This document shows positions 8,905 through 18,961 of a stretch of 64,000 nucleotides of DNA, piece after piece. Numbering within the stretch: the first letter of the stretch is position 1; each line of letters opens with the position of its first letter. The stretch lies in assembly GCF_016892605.1 (NCBI RefSeq), contig NZ_JAFEMV010000001.1, positions 496,001 through 560,000 of the forward strand. The letters are read 5' to 3'. This DNA is from Desemzia sp. RIT 804. Its GTDB lineage: Bacteria; Bacillota; Bacilli; Lactobacillales; Carnobacteriaceae. The notes below the pieces were generated by a model that worked only from the letters and a program-made list of their open reading frames with translations, ran no database searches and had not been told where the DNA came from. Position numbers and translations under genes: made by a program.

Positions 8905-10173
8905 ATGTCATATGGAGAAAAAATGATTCAAGCTTTACAAGATAATGATTTAGGTCAAGCTACTGAGCTATTCCAACAAGCCATGAAACAAGATACGGAT
9001 GAAGAACTTTACCTTTTAAGTGACAGCTTGTACCAACTCGGATTTAATGAAGAGACTAAAGCAATCAACTTGCACTTACTCGAATTGTATCCAGATAACG
9101 ATGAATTAAAAGTGAGTTTAGCGGAGATCGCTATCGAAGAAGGCGATATGGAAACGGCCACGGATTGGTTATTGCAAATTGAAGAGACAAGTGAAGCTTA
9201 TCCTCAAGCTTTATTGGTATTGGCAGATTTGTATTATGTACAAGGATTGTATGAAGTGAGTGAGCAAAAGCTTCTCCGTGCTAAAGATATAGTAGGAGAT
9301 GAGCCCGCTGTTATCTTTGCGTTAGCTGAGCTGCATTTTTCAATGGGCAAATATGCTCAAGCAATCAAGAATTACGAAGATTTGATGATCCAAGGCCACA
9401 CTGAATTATCCGGTATTAATTTAGCAGCCAGATGTGGTGGCGCATATAGCGCTTTAGGTGACTTCGAAGAAGCTGTCAATTATTTGAAGCAGAGCTTGGA
9501 AGAACACGAACACGTGGATACTTTATTCCAACTTGGATTTACTTATTTGCAGCAAAAAGAATTCCAACGTGCAAATGAGACATTATTTAAATTGAAAGAA
9601 CTAGATCCTAGCTACACTTCAGTATATCCATATTTAGCTAAAGGGTTAGAAGAAGAGCTGCGCTTAGACAAAGCGATAGACGTGATCCAAGAAGGGTTGC
9701 AGTATGATGAATTCAATCCTGACCTGTATCTTCAAGGGGCAGCTATCAACCTTAAACTAGAAAGAGAAGATGCTGCAGAAGAATACTATCAAAAAGCGAT
9801 TGAACTAGATCCAGATAATGCGGGCTATTTATTGGCGTATACTAACTTGTTGAATAAACAAGAAAGGTTTGCTGAAACGATCGATATTATCCAACAAGCA
9901 TTAACGGATGAAGAAGTAGATCCACAATTCTACTGGAATTTAGCGATTGCTAATGAAGGCATTGAAGAATATGAAGCTGCTGGCAAAGCTTTCTCAAAAG
10001 CTTATCCAGCATTCCGTCAAAACACAGCCTTTTTGAAAAGTTACATTGCCTATTTGAGAGAAGAAGGAGAGCGAACGGTCATCAAGGATGTTTTAACAGA
10101 TTATTTGCAGTTGGAACCTACTGACGAAGAGATGTTGAATTTTTACGAGTCAATCAATGGCAACTATTATTAG
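8905..10173 (+). CDS. ypiA: Tetratricopeptide repeat protein YpiA
   Basis: The 422-residue protein is built of tandem TPR helix pairs along its whole length, for instance AEEYYQKAIELDPDNAGYLL near 290. TPR solenoids are protein-docking scaffolds. It sits directly before reoY, as ypiA does in Bacillus. ReoY and the TPR protein are linked in Listeria and relatives to ClpC-dependent turnover of MurA, the first enzyme of peptidoglycan synthesis. That role is transferred by homology. The ATG at 8905 is preferred over the in-frame GTG at 8887 because AGAGGT lies seven bases before it. Confidence 0.85.
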   Translation: MSYGEKMIQALQDNDLGQATELFQQAMKQDTDEELYLLSDSLYQLGFNEETKAINLHLLELYPDNDELKVSLAEIAIEEGDMETATDWLLQIEETSEAYPQALLVLADLYYVQGLYEVSEQKLLRAKDIVGDEPAVIFALAELHFSMGKYAQAIKNYEDLMIQGHTELSGINLAARCGGAYSALGDFEEAVNYLKQSLEEHEHVDTLFQLGFTYLQQKEFQRANETLFKLKELDPSYTSVYPYLAKGLEEELRLDKAIDVIQEGLQYDEFNPDLYLQGAAINLKLEREDAAEEYYQKAIELDPDNAGYLLAYTNLLNKQERFAETIDIIQQALTDEEVDPQFYWNLAIANEGIEEYEAAGKAFSKAYPAFRQNTAFLKSYIAYLREEGERTVIKDVLTDYLQLEPTDEEMLNFYESINGNYY

Positions 10174-10216
10174 ACTAGGGTATAATGTACTAAAGGGATT
10201 ATAAGGAGGTTTTCCT

Positions 10217-10792
10217 ATGAACATCCAAGTTTCTTTAGAAGAAAAAAAATCCTTCATCGGTTGGTTTTTGGACCGTCATCAACTAAAAAGAAGAGAATCT
10301 ATGTGGATTTTAAACTATCTGCTAAATCACGATATTGTGTTAAACAAGGTTCATTTTGTTGAGGATGTGGAAACTACTCCTAGAGGGATCATGATGTCGA
10401 CTGTTGGTATGGATAACGAACCGTTTTTGTTTTATAAAGACGGAAAAGTGTTTAGTGACCCTGAGCAAGCTTTTCATGAAGTGCGACTCAATTGGCAGGA
10501 AGATATGTATTTAGAACTGGTATTCAGAGAACCCTGGAAAACAGAACAGTACCTTGCGATTTTGGAAGACAACCCTTATCATCGATGGAACGAGACTATC
10601 CCCCCAGATCTTATTCAAGAAGTAGAACATGCCATTACAAAACTCTCTTTGAGCGAAAAAAAACACTTGATGTTGAGCTTGATTGATGAAGCCTTAGAAA
10701 ATGGCAATCGAGATGAATTTATTGAATTTTCGACAGAATTAAAAGAAATTGAAAAAGAACTGTTGGATCATCAAAAAAAGACTAATTTATAA
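10217..10792 (+). CDS. reoY: ReoY (YpiB), UPF0302-family proteolysis cofactor
   Basis: This 191-residue cytosolic protein matches the UPF0302/YpiB family. The N-terminal two thirds contain the family segment with YLLNHDIVLNKVHFVE, and the C-terminus is helical. In Listeria ReoY works with ReoM and PrkA to control ClpCP degradation of MurA. The same role here is inferred. It follows ypiA by 43 bases with an AAGGAGG site. A TATAAT at 10181-10186 inside the gap could give extra transcription. Confidence 0.85.
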   Translation: MNIQVSLEEKKSFIGWFLDRHQLKRRESMWILNYLLNHDIVLNKVHFVEDVETTPRGIMMSTVGMDNEPFLFYKDGKVFSDPEQAFHEVRLNWQEDMYLELVFREPWKTEQYLAILEDNPYHRWNETIPPDLIQEVEHAITKLSLSEKKHLMLSLIDEALENGNRDEFIEFSTELKEIEKELLDHQKKTNL

Positions 10793-10800
10793 TACCTAAT

Positions 10801-10848
10801 GCTCTTAGCTTATACAGGTTTCTGTAAAACAGGCTGAGGGCTTTTTTT
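10801..10848 (+). terminator. Terminator after reoY
   Basis: GCTCTTAGC (10801-10809) pairs with GCTGAGGGC (10833-10841) with two G-U pairs, followed by seven T. Confidence 0.8.
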
Positions 10849-10854
10849 ATTTAC

Positions 10855-10894
10855 TATAAAAATACACTAAACCTCGATTAAAGGCCTAGTGCAT
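10855..10894 (-). terminator. Terminator after yitT (minus strand)
   Basis: On the minus strand ATGCACTA pairs with TAGTGTAT and is followed by TTTTTATAG. It faces the reoY terminator, so the two convergent operons are separated. Confidence 0.7.
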
Positions 10895-10909
10895 TTTTTT
10901 GATCAAATA

Positions 10910-11827
10910 TTACTGTGTATGGTTTGAAGAGTTTTTCGCCGTTCGTTTATTTTTTTGAAAACGGCCTTTGGGTTTAGGGTCATAAGAAAAACCTTCTCCT
11001 AAGACTTCATGAACAGATAAAATTGAAATAAATGCATTCGGGTCTGTTTGATTAATGATATTTTTCGCCGTTACAATTTCATGAGAACCCATGACACAAT
11101 ATAAAATGTTTTTTTCTTGTTTGGAATAAGCTCCCTCGGCTTTGATATAGGTTACACCGCGATCTAGCTCAGCTAAGATATTGTCAGCGATCGCATCACT
11201 TTTTTCTGAAATAATCAAAATACCTCGACCACTATAAGAACCTTGTTGCATAAAATCAACCATTTGCGTAAAGACAAAAGAATTCAGCAACGTATACATC
11301 ATATGCGGCAAATCTATATAGGACAAAGACAATACAAGTACCAGCACATCAAAAGCCAGTAAAGTTTTCCCCATAGCGATACCGTATTTCTTTTCTGCGA
11401 TCCGAGCGATGATATCTGAACCGCCTGTCGTTCCGCCTGCACGGTAGATCAATCCACTTCCGATTCCCCCAGCCAGACCGGCTAATAGAGCAGCAATCAG
11501 TAAGTCACCTTCAGTGGGAATAACAACAGGGATGCGTTGCCAGATTTCTAAGAAAAAAGACAGCATAAAAGTCCCGTAAAGAGTATAAACCAAAGACTGA
11601 TTTCCTAATATTTTCCAGCCGATCAAAATCATAGGTATATTTAAGATAAGTATCGAATAGGCAGGATTGATATCAAATAAACTATTTAAAATCAATGTGA
11701 TCCCTGTGAAACCACCTTCAGCAAGTTGGTTGGCGATATTGATATTGACTAAACTAAAACCAAATAAGGCACACCCCACTGTGATGAGGAAGATATCTTT
11801 TGCTATTTCCAGTTTATTTTTCTGCAT
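10910..11827 (-). CDS. YitT-family membrane protein with DUF2179 domain
   Basis: The 305-residue protein has about five membrane helices in residues 10-190, including the glycine-rich LLAGLAGGIGSGLIYRAGG segment typical of YitT proteins. A soluble C-terminal DUF2179 domain spans about 215-290 (GRGILIISEKSD onward). The family is widespread in Firmicutes, but its substrate is not established. The chosen start follows GGAGGA by eight bases; an upstream in-frame ATG at 11848 overlaps that site. It is monocistronic. Confidence 0.85.
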   Translation of the reverse strand: MQKNKLEIAKDIFLITVGCALFGFSLVNINIANQLAEGGFTGITLILNSLFDINPAYSILILNIPMILIGWKILGNQSLVYTLYGTFMLSFFLEIWQRIPVVIPTEGDLLIAALLAGLAGGIGSGLIYRAGGTTGGSDIIARIAEKKYGIAMGKTLLAFDVLVLVLSLSYIDLPHMMYTLLNSFVFTQMVDFMQQGSYSGRGILIISEKSDAIADNILAELDRGVTYIKAEGAYSKQEKNILYCVMGSHEIVTAKNIINQTDPNAFISILSVHEVLGEGFSYDPKPKGRFQKNKRTAKNSSNHTQ

Positions 11828-11970
11828 TGTTGTAGTCCTCCATTTCAAAAAAATAGTTATCTATTCTTTCTTTTGTCACGAATTTAGCGACACTCTTAGA
11901 ATCATACATTTTTTTAAAAAAAGAAGCAATAAAGGCTTGTAAAATAGCTTAAACAATCGTTATATTCTTC

Positions 11971-12003
11971 AAAAAAGAAGCCCGTATCTATTCTGGGCTT
12001 CTT
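11971..12003 (-). terminator. Terminator after the unknown gene at 12054-12458
   Basis: On the minus strand AAGAAGCCC and GGGCTTCTT form a nine-pair stem followed by TTTT. It sits about 50 bases beyond the stop codon. Confidence 0.85.
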
Positions 12004-12053
12004 GGGTATAAAATAGAGTGTATAGAAAAAAATAGAACTCTTTAACATGTAAC

Positions 12054-12458
12054 TTAAAAATCAAAGTTCTCTATGATACGTTTAACATTTTCATTTTGCC
12101 ATTTATAACCAGCAATTTTTTTATTGACTTGGTATTTGTCTTTTTTTCTGTTTGGATGATTCTTAAACTTGATGACCATGCTGTAAAAAATGACTTTGTT
12201 TTTAAACTCAAGCTTATTGATATCTGAAAAAGGTATCACATAAATATCGTCCGGCATTAATTTCCCCATAAAAGATAAAGGGAGCACGACAATTTCATTT
12301 TGGTTATTAAAGTTTAATAATTGGACTTTTACTTTTGCTGCATTCAGAGATGGAGTCAAAATACTGCCCTTGTGTTCTAAGTTTCCCATGATCGTTTGAC
12401 CCAACACTGCTTGATAACCTTTTTCTTGTAGAACTGAAACTACTTCTTGTTCTTCCAT
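12054..12458 (-). CDS. Unknown protein, possible PH-like domain
   Basis: I do not recognise this 134-residue protein by name. It has no signal peptide or membrane helix. It is rich in beta-forming segments (VKVQLLNF, EIVVLPLS, DIYVIPFSDINKLEF, VIFYSMVIKF) and ends in an amphipathic helix (NENVKRIIENF). That pattern resembles bacterial PH-like domains, but this is a guess from shape. The start at 12458 follows TGGAGGAA; the frame is open further upstream without a ribosome site. It has its own terminator and lies alone between yitT and the ypjD operon. Confidence 0.6.
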   Translation of the reverse strand: MEEQEVVSVLQEKGYQAVLGQTIMGNLEHKGSILTPSLNAAKVKVQLLNFNNQNEIVVLPLSFMGKLMPDDIYVIPFSDINKLEFKNKVIFYSMVIKFKNHPNRKKDKYQVNKKIAGYKWQNENVKRIIENFDF

Positions 12459-12650
12459 ACAATATTCCTCCAATAAATAAAAAATTTCCATTCTACATGA
12501 GTATAGGAGCAATTTAAATCAGGCGCTACTTTTTTGCCTATAATTGACCAAATATTTTATCTTTATCAGAGAGTTGCTAGCTATCTTCTTGATTTTTGGT
12601 CGGATAAAAGAGAAAATAGAAAAGAATTAAAATGAATTGGAGTGACACAT

Positions 12651-12974
12651 GTGGAAAAGAATCTTTCAACCATCCAAGAAGAAGTAGATGATTACATTCA
12701 ACAATTCAAGACGGGTTATTTTTCTCCGTTAGCTCAACTTGCTCGTCTTACTGAAGAGGTGGGAGAGTTGGCGAGAGAAGTCAACCACCATTATGGCGAA
12801 AAGCAGAAGAAAGCTTCTGAAGACACAAAAGAATTAAATGAGGAGTTAGGGGACACATTATTTGTTATCGTTTCACTAGCCAATTCGTTGGATATTGATT
12901 TAACGGAAGCCTTTGATTTAACTATGAAAAAATTTAATGAACGAGATGCAAATCGTTTTGAAAGGAAAGAATAA
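12651..12974 (+). CDS. ypjD: MazG-family nucleotide pyrophosphohydrolase YpjD
   Basis: MazG-type enzymes hydrolyse nucleoside triphosphates to monophosphates and may clean the nucleotide pool. The 107-residue single-domain protein has the metal-binding [10 protein letters not shown] and, further on, EELGD: the ExxE...ExxD set of the fold. The GTG at 12651 is preferred because GGAG lies eight bases upstream. The GTG at 12642 would overlap that site. The stop overlaps the dapB start, so ypjD-dapB-cca form one operon, as in Bacillus. The physiological substrate is unknown. Confidence 0.85.
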   Translation: MEKNLSTIQEEVDDYIQQFKTGYFSPLAQLARLTEEVGELAREVNHHYGEKQKKASEDTKELNEELGDTLFVIVSLANSLDIDLTEAFDLTMKKFNERDANRFERKE

Positions 12975-13768
12975 TGATGATAAAAATCGTAGTGGCTGGT
13001 TTTAAAGGAAGAATGGGGAATACTGCAACTAAAATGGTATTGGAGCATCAAGAATTTAAATTAATGGGTGTTTTAGATCCATACGCTAAAGAAAGAAACT
13101 TAAATGAAATGACAGATTATACTTCAATTGATGTTCCGGTTTTTAAAGACAAACAAGAATTGGTCAATAGCGTTGAAGCAGATGTTTGGATCGATTTTAC
13201 TGTACCTGAAGTGGCTTTTGAAAATACTCAGTTTGCTTTACGAAATGGAATTCGTCCAGTAGTGGGCACGACAGGCCTTAGTGAGGATAATGTAACTACT
13301 TTACAAGAGTTGGCAGCAAAACACCATACAGGTGGCTTGATTGCTCCCAATTTCGCTATAGGAGCGGTATTGATGATGCAATTTGCTGCACAAGCCGCAA
13401 AATACTTTCCAGATGTCGAAATAATGGAACTGCATCATGACAATAAACTGGATGCGCCAAGCGGAACGGCGATCAAAACAGCAGAAATGATTGCAGAAGA
13501 AAGAGGGTTCCACCAGCAAGGGCACCCGGAAGAAAAAGAAAGTATTGAAGGAGCTCGAGGAGCAGATTATCAAGGTATGAAAATCCATAGTGTGCGTTTA
13601 CCAGGACTGGTCGCTCATCAACAGGTTCAATTTGGAAGCAAGGGCGAAGGATTGACAATACGCCATGATTCTTATGATCGTTCTTCCTTCATGTCAGGTG
13701 TGGCTCTTGGGTGTACTAAGGTGATGGAATCAAATGAATTGGTTTATGGATTGGAAAATTTATTATGA
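12974..13768 (+). CDS. dapB: 4-hydroxy-tetrahydrodipicolinate reductase
   Basis: This reductase uses NAD(P)H in the lysine and meso-diaminopimelate pathway, which also supplies cell-wall cross-link residues. The 264-residue length is normal. The N-terminus has the nucleotide-binding Rossmann loop VAGFKGRMG. The catalytic [15 protein letters not shown] motif lies near 150. It overlaps cca by four bases (ATGA) and starts at the ypjD stop. In Bacillus several genes, including mgsA and the bacillithiol genes, separate dapB from cca; here they are absent. Confidence 0.96.
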   Translation: MMIKIVVAGFKGRMGNTATKMVLEHQEFKLMGVLDPYAKERNLNEMTDYTSIDVPVFKDKQELVNSVEADVWIDFTVPEVAFENTQFALRNGIRPVVGTTGLSEDNVTTLQELAAKHHTGGLIAPNFAIGAVLMMQFAAQAAKYFPDVEIMELHHDNKLDAPSGTAIKTAEMIAEERGFHQQGHPEEKESIEGARGADYQGMKIHSVRLPGLVAHQQVQFGSKGEGLTIRHDSYDRSSFMSGVALGCTKVMESNELVYGLENLL

Positions 13769-14973
13769 TAGAACTCGATAAAATATTTAAAGAAGCCTTG
13801 CCGATCATCGAAAAAATCGAAGAAGCAGGCTTTGAAGCTTATTTTGTAGGGGGAAGCGTACGGGATGCCTTGTTAAAAAAAGACATCAATGATGTCGATA
13901 TCGCAACCAGTGCATTTCCCGCAGAAATCAAACAGATATTTCACAAAACCATTGATGTAGGGATCGAACATGGTACGGTCATGGTCTTATGGGGTGGGGA
14001 GTCTTACGAGATCACTACTTTTAGAACAGAGTCTGCATACCAAGATTTTAGACGTCCAGATACAGTAGAATTTGTCCGCTCTTTAGAAGAAGATTTAAAG
14101 CGGCGCGACTTTACAGTCAATGCTTTAGCGATGGACAAAAATGGCCAAATCATGGACTATTTTGAAGGACAACAAGATCTAAGCAACCGTGTGATCAAAG
14201 CAGTGGGTTCACCGCAAGAACGATTCCATGAAGATGCTTTACGGATGATGCGAGCTATTCGTTTTGTAAGTCAATTAGAGTTTACGATGGAGCAAAACAC
14301 CCAAGAAGCTATTGCTGAGCACCATGCGTTGCTTGGGAAAATCTCTATTGAACGCATTTCGATTGAATTTATGAAGTTATTGCAAGGAAAAGGACGACCA
14401 AAAGGGTTAGACTTATTTATTCAAACAGGACTATATGCATTTTGTCCTGGTTTGGAGAAGCATAAAGATAGTTTAAAAAAATTCGCTCGATTTGAAGGAG
14501 AACTAGCTACTAGACTGGCTGCATGGACGATGTTGATTCACTATTTAGAGATCCCAACATCTGAAGTCACGAAATTTTTGAAGTTATGGAAATGTTCGAA
14601 TAAAGAAATGCAGGAAGTTCAGTTAGCAGTCAAGACATTGAGAGCTAGGTTAGCTCATCCTTATACGGCTGTTGAATTGTATCATTCAGGATTGTCTATT
14701 GCTTTAGAAGTGGAACACATTGTAGAGCAATTGCAATTCTCTGCTGACAAAGATTTGGTAAAGGAACAATATGAAAAGCTTCCGATCAAAGAAAAAAAGG
14801 AAATCCAAATCAGCGGGAATGACATTTTAACAGAACTAAATGCGAAACCTGGAAAGTGGCTAGGTCAGCTGTTAGAAGAAATCGAGTTATTGATCATTAC
14901 GGGAAAGCTAGCGAATAGTTCGAAAGAAATTCTCATTTGGGTGAAAAATCGACCCGGGATTGGAGAGCGTTAA
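13765..14973 (+). CDS. cca: CCA-adding tRNA nucleotidyltransferase
   Basis: This enzyme adds or repairs the CCA 3' end of tRNAs without a template. The 402-residue protein has the class II head motif [12 protein letters not shown], the catalytic DVDIATSA aspartates, and the [10 protein letters not shown] motif. [14 protein letters not shown] then marks the nucleotide-selecting region. Length is typical of Firmicute class II enzymes. It is translationally coupled to dapB. Confidence 0.96.
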   Translation: MIELDKIFKEALPIIEKIEEAGFEAYFVGGSVRDALLKKDINDVDIATSAFPAEIKQIFHKTIDVGIEHGTVMVLWGGESYEITTFRTESAYQDFRRPDTVEFVRSLEEDLKRRDFTVNALAMDKNGQIMDYFEGQQDLSNRVIKAVGSPQERFHEDALRMMRAIRFVSQLEFTMEQNTQEAIAEHHALLGKISIERISIEFMKLLQGKGRPKGLDLFIQTGLYAFCPGLEKHKDSLKKFARFEGELATRLAAWTMLIHYLEIPTSEVTKFLKLWKCSNKEMQEVQLAVKTLRARLAHPYTAVELYHSGLSIALEVEHIVEQLQFSADKDLVKEQYEKLPIKEKKEIQISGNDILTELNAKPGKWLGQLLEEIELLIITGKLANSSKEILIWVKNRPGIGER

Positions 14974-14975
14974 GT

Positions 14976-15344
14976 ATGTCATTAGAAAAGAAAACACAGG
15001 TATTTGTGGTTGAGCCAAAAGATACTGCTGCTGCAATGAAATCAGGAGACTTAGAAGTCCTAGCTACTCCTGCTCTTGTTTCAATGATTGAAAATACCGC
15101 TAAAGAGAGCATTCGAGAACATTTGACGCCAGAAGAAACAACCGTTGGTATAGAGATACAACTCCAACATCTAGCTCCCTCCGCTGTCGGAAAACAAGTA
15201 ATTTGTGAAGTGATACTGGAAAAGTTTGAAAAATCAATCTTTTCTTTTCAATTCAAAGCGTTGGTGGACGGTCAGTTGATCACATCTGGCACACACAAGC
15301 GAGCCCGTGTAAATAAAGAAAAATTTCTGCAAAAAATGAACTAA
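14976..15344 (+). CDS. Thioesterase-family protein, FlK-like hotdog fold
   Basis: The 122-residue protein resembles the fluoroacetyl-CoA thioesterase-like family: a small alpha/beta hotdog fold acting on acyl-CoA esters. Visible family features are the segment ending in a Pro-Ala-Leu-Val helix start (near 30), EETTVGIEI near 56, and a beta strand near 98 (LVDGQLITSGTHKRARV). Substrate cannot be predicted. The ATG at 14976 follows GGAGAG and lies three bases after the cca stop, so it belongs to that operon. A weak hairpin at about 15356-15396 with five T may end the transcript. Confidence 0.75.
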   Translation: MSLEKKTQVFVVEPKDTAAAMKSGDLEVLATPALVSMIENTAKESIREHLTPEETTVGIEIQLQHLAPSAVGKQVICEVILEKFEKSIFSFQFKALVDGQLITSGTHKRARVNKEKFLQKMN

Positions 15345-15458
15345 CGGAAACGGCCATACTGTCTTTAAGGAAAAGCTGAAGCGGTGTGGTTTTTCCCTAT
15401 TATTGCTGTGTGTTTGTAGGTACAAAGGTAGGAAGAAACTACATAGATCGATAAAATA

Positions 15459-15467
15459 TGGTATGAT
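15459..15467 (+). promoter_or_regulatory. Extended -10 promoter for dinG
   Basis: TGGTATGAT lies 40 bases before the dinG start. No clear -35 is visible. Confidence 0.45.
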
Positions 15468-15506
15468 GTAAAGGATGTAAATTGAGAAAAGAATTAGGTG
15501 ACAAGA

Positions 15507-18308
15507 ATGGATGAAATGACCACATATGCTGTTGTTGACATTGAAACAACAGGAGGAAATGTTCAGAGTGGAGATCGAATCATTCAATTTGGCTGTACAT
15601 TGATTGAAAATGATCAAATCGTACACCAATTTGCGACTGATGTAAATCCGTTGAGAAGCATTCCCAAAGAAATCGAGCATTTAACTGGAATCTCAAACCA
15701 ATCTATTGCGCACGCCCCTTATTTTGAGGATGTTGCTACAACCATTTATAATTTATTAGACGGTTGTATTTTTGTTGCGCACAATATTCAATTTGACTAC
15801 CAATTTCTTTCCGAAGAATTTGTTCGGTGCGGACTGCCTCCGTTGACTCTAAAAGGAATTGATACAGTCGAACTAGCCCAAATTTTATTACCGACTGAAC
15901 CAAGTTTTACGTTGAATGATTTAATGAATTCTCAAAATATAGTGCATAAAAATCCGCATCAAGCTGATAGCGATGCTTATGCAACTGCAGAATTGTTCTT
16001 GTTACTCAAGCAAAGATTAAAAAGCCTTCCGTTGGTTACAGTAGAAAAATTAGCTTCTATAGCGCCTAACTGTACGATGGATACAGAAATTTTTATTTAC
16101 AGTATTTTAAAGGAAATGAAACAACACGTTGCAGATCTACCAGAAAATTTGATGATCAAAAAAGGGTTAGCCATTCGCCACAAAGATATTCCCTTTGAGC
16201 AAGATACTTATCGTGAAGCCAAAGATTATCCAAAAGGCCAGCAAGAAAAAGCCGATTTGTTTCTGCCCCAATTCGAGCTTCGTGGAACGCAAATCGAAAT
16301 GATGGATGCTGTACAACAGGCGTTTGCTTCTGGTCATAAAGAGCACCTGATCATTGAAGCTCCGACTGGAATCGGAAAGACATTTGGGTATTTAGTGCCA
16401 GCAGTTTACAATGCTTCTAGTGTAGATCCTATTGTGATCAGCACATATACGACATTACTGCAGCAACAACTGTTTCATAAAGATCTAGTGCAGTTGCAAG
16501 AAATGATTCCATTTCGCATTCAAGCAGCTATTTTGAAAAGTAAAAGTCATTACATTCATTTATCTAAATTTGAAAGTCTGCTGAAAGAACCTGTGACACA
16601 AAAATTAGAGGCTATTTATCAGATGCGGATTTTGGTTTGGCTTACTCAAACAGAAACTGGGGATTTAGATGAACTGAATTTGACCAACTACAATCAACCT
16701 TTTTGGAATAAGATTCGTCATCGAGGGTGGCTGGGAAATGAGACGGAAGATGAGTGGTATGAGGAAGACTTTTTCCTCCATGCTCAAAAGGTAGTGCAGC
16801 ATGCCGGAATCATTGTAACCAACCATGCTTATTTATGTCATGACTTGCAAAAGGAAGATAAGATATTGAAAGACTTCCAAAGGTTAATTGTCGATGAAGC
16901 TCATCATTTAAGCGAAGTAGCTCAACAATCAACCAGCCAGATTTTTCGTTATTATTATCAGCAGAAATTATTCAAATGGTTAGGCAAAAAAGAAGATAAA
17001 AATAGTCTTATCGGCCGATTGATGGAATTAGCAGACAAACCAACTGCTTCAATTACACATCAACTTGAGAACATTGAAATGAGTGTCTATTTTTTAATGG
17101 AGTCGCTGTCCTCATTTATTGATGAGCTACTCCAATTTTGCTGGGAACAAATCCCACAGGATGACTATAAAGACCGTTATGATATCCTTTACGATAGAGA
17201 AGAACATGCAGTCAGATTCAAAAGAACCACTAAAAAAATCCTGTCACTGATGAATGAAGTAAGCTATTTAGGTTTTGAGGTAGTAGACGCGTTGTTTAAA
17301 GAAAAAGAACGGTTTACTCAAATTGAACTGCATTTGATTACAGATTTTTATGATTGTTTAACTGATTTAAAAAAGCAACAAGATATTTTTGCTGCTGTAT
17401 TTCATCAGTCAAATGAACAAGAAGTAACGTGGTTTTCTTTTGCAGAAAAAACGCCAAAAAATAGTTTTACTGCCCAACAATCTTATGTATCCAACCATCA
17501 CTTTTTAAAAGAACAGTTGGTCAACAAGGTTTCGACCATTATTTATACGGGCGCCACTTTGGAAGTAGATGGCAGTTTTGACTATTTCCAAAAACAAATC
17601 GGTGAAACAAACGTCGACACTCTAAAATTGGATTCACCGTACAATTATGAAAAACAAGTCAAATTTTGGGTTCCAAAAGGAGTCAAACCAGTCAAAAGCA
17701 TGACAAAAAAACGTTACGCACAAATGATCGTTGAGTATTTAAGCACGATTTGTAAAAACTCTGACGAAAATGTACTGGTGTTGTTTACAGCTTTTGAACC
17801 GCTGCATGATGTCTATGAACAATTGCAGAGAAAACCAGAGTTTTTTGGAAGAGAAATATTGGCTCAAGGATTGTCAGGAAGCAGGGAAAGAATCCTTAAG
17901 CGATTTTTCAGGTCTCAAGGAGGCATATTACTAGGAGCGGACAGTTTTTGGGAAGGTGTCGATTTACCTGGAAAGGCATTAAGTATTTTAGTAGTGACTC
18001 GTCTGCCATTTGAATCACCTGAACGCCCTTACGTGAAAGCTAAACACTATTGGATGAAAAAGAATCATTTAAATCCATTTTACGTTGATACACTTCCCAA
18101 AGCCACTTTACGGTTAAAACAAGGTCTGGGACGGTTAGTCAGATCACAATCAGATAAGGGAGTCTTTATTGTGCTAGATGAAAGACTGTTGTACTCTAAT
18201 TTCGGGAAATTGATGCAACGTTCGTTGCCGAAAGGAATAATGATCGAAGAGATGGCTGAAGAAGAAATGGAAGTAGAACTAAGAAAATTCTTAACAGACG
18301 AAACATAG
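15507..18308 (+). CDS. dinG: DinG-family helicase-like protein with DEDD exonuclease domain
   Basis: The 933-residue protein fuses an N-terminal 3'-5' exonuclease of the DnaQ/DEDD type to a superfamily 2 helicase core. The exonuclease shows VVDIETTGG, HNIQFDYQFL and HQADSDAYATAE. The helicase core has Walker A APTGIGKTFGYL near 288, a DEAH box (VDEAHHLSE) near 467 and motif VI GLGRLVRSQSDKG near 875. I see no four-cysteine iron-sulfur cluster like that in E. coli DinG, which fits Gram-positive DinG proteins acting mainly as nucleases. The ATG at 15507 has AGGTG six bases before it; the in-frame GTG at 15498 lies within that site. Confidence 0.93.
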   Translation: MDEMTTYAVVDIETTGGNVQSGDRIIQFGCTLIENDQIVHQFATDVNPLRSIPKEIEHLTGISNQSIAHAPYFEDVATTIYNLLDGCIFVAHNIQFDYQFLSEEFVRCGLPPLTLKGIDTVELAQILLPTEPSFTLNDLMNSQNIVHKNPHQADSDAYATAELFLLLKQRLKSLPLVTVEKLASIAPNCTMDTEIFIYSILKEMKQHVADLPENLMIKKGLAIRHKDIPFEQDTYREAKDYPKGQQEKADLFLPQFELRGTQIEMMDAVQQAFASGHKEHLIIEAPTGIGKTFGYLVPAVYNASSVDPIVISTYTTLLQQQLFHKDLVQLQEMIPFRIQAAILKSKSHYIHLSKFESLLKEPVTQKLEAIYQMRILVWLTQTETGDLDELNLTNYNQPFWNKIRHRGWLGNETEDEWYEEDFFLHAQKVVQHAGIIVTNHAYLCHDLQKEDKILKDFQRLIVDEAHHLSEVAQQSTSQIFRYYYQQKLFKWLGKKEDKNSLIGRLMELADKPTASITHQLENIEMSVYFLMESLSSFIDELLQFCWEQIPQDDYKDRYDILYDREEHAVRFKRTTKKILSLMNEVSYLGFEVVDALFKEKERFTQIELHLITDFYDCLTDLKKQQDIFAAVFHQSNEQEVTWFSFAEKTPKNSFTAQQSYVSNHHFLKEQLVNKVSTIIYTGATLEVDGSFDYFQKQIGETNVDTLKLDSPYNYEKQVKFWVPKGVKPVKSMTKKRYAQMIVEYLSTICKNSDENVLVLFTAFEPLHDVYEQLQRKPEFFGREILAQGLSGSRERILKRFFRSQGGILLGADSFWEGVDLPGKALSILVVTRLPFESPERPYVKAKHYWMKKNHLNPFYVDTLPKATLRLKQGLGRLVRSQSDKGVFIVLDERLLYSNFGKLMQRSLPKGIMIEEMAEEEMEVELRKFLTDET

Positions 18309-18387
18309 AAAAATGCTTCTATTTCTGCTATACTGTTGTAATTAGAAAGACTATTTTTTACAAAGAAAAGACGGGATTGTTGGGAAA

Positions 18388-18864
18388 ATGAAAAAAAATA
18401 TTTTTATTGTTTCTATTGTTGTCATGATAGCGGTGATCGCTTTTTCTATTTCAGTGTATCAAACTGCCAGCAATCCTTTACATAAAGCTGAGGATGAAAC
18501 ATTTGCTGTAGCCAAAAGTAGTGCCGGATTAACTGAAGTAGATGACTTCTATTGGTATAATGGAACAGAAACTTATTTTACTGTTACAGGTACCAATCAA
18601 GAAGGTGAAGCAATTGTAGCGATTGTTGCTCAAGATGGCGGAGCTACTACTGTGTTCAACCAAGCAGATGTCATCACTGAATCAGAAGCTATTCAAATAA
18701 CCAAACAAGCAGCGAATCCAAAAGAAATCCTTGAAGCAAGGATCGGGATGGAAAAAGGAAAGGCGATTTGGGAAGTTGCTTACAAGCAAGAAAACGGACG
18801 CTTAGGCTATTATGTTTTGTCTTTAGAAACAGGAGAATGGTTAAAAGGAATCGAGAATATTTAA
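18388..18864 (+). CDS. ypmB: YpmB-like membrane-anchored protein (DUF5590/PepSY type)
   Basis: The 158-residue protein has an N-terminal membrane helix (about 5-25) and an extracytoplasmic part with two PepSY-like beta segments (EDETFAVAKSSAGLTEVDDF and IWEVAYKQENGRLGYYVL). It lies between dinG and asnS as ypmB does in Bacillus, where aspB also intervenes; aspB is missing here. Function is unknown. The ribosome site is poor. Confidence 0.8.
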   Translation: MKKNIFIVSIVVMIAVIAFSISVYQTASNPLHKAEDETFAVAKSSAGLTEVDDFYWYNGTETYFTVTGTNQEGEAIVAIVAQDGGATTVFNQADVITESEAIQITKQAANPKEILEARIGMEKGKAIWEVAYKQENGRLGYYVLSLETGEWLKGIENI

Positions 18865-18961
18865 AATTCCTTTTTCAAATTGAATTGCTGTAGTACAATA
18901 TACTAGGTAAAGTACAGTGAAACTTTAAAAAAAATCGATATACAAAAAGGAGACTACTAAG

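Noticed and set aside
15234-15680. 148-codon minus-strand frame across the thioesterase-dinG gap
   Set aside because: Overlaps the ends of two real genes on the other strand; hydrophobic, low-information product and no ribosome site.
18865-18961. T-box riboswitch before asnS
   Set aside because: The leader is under 100 bases and lacks the T-box sequence and terminator pair.
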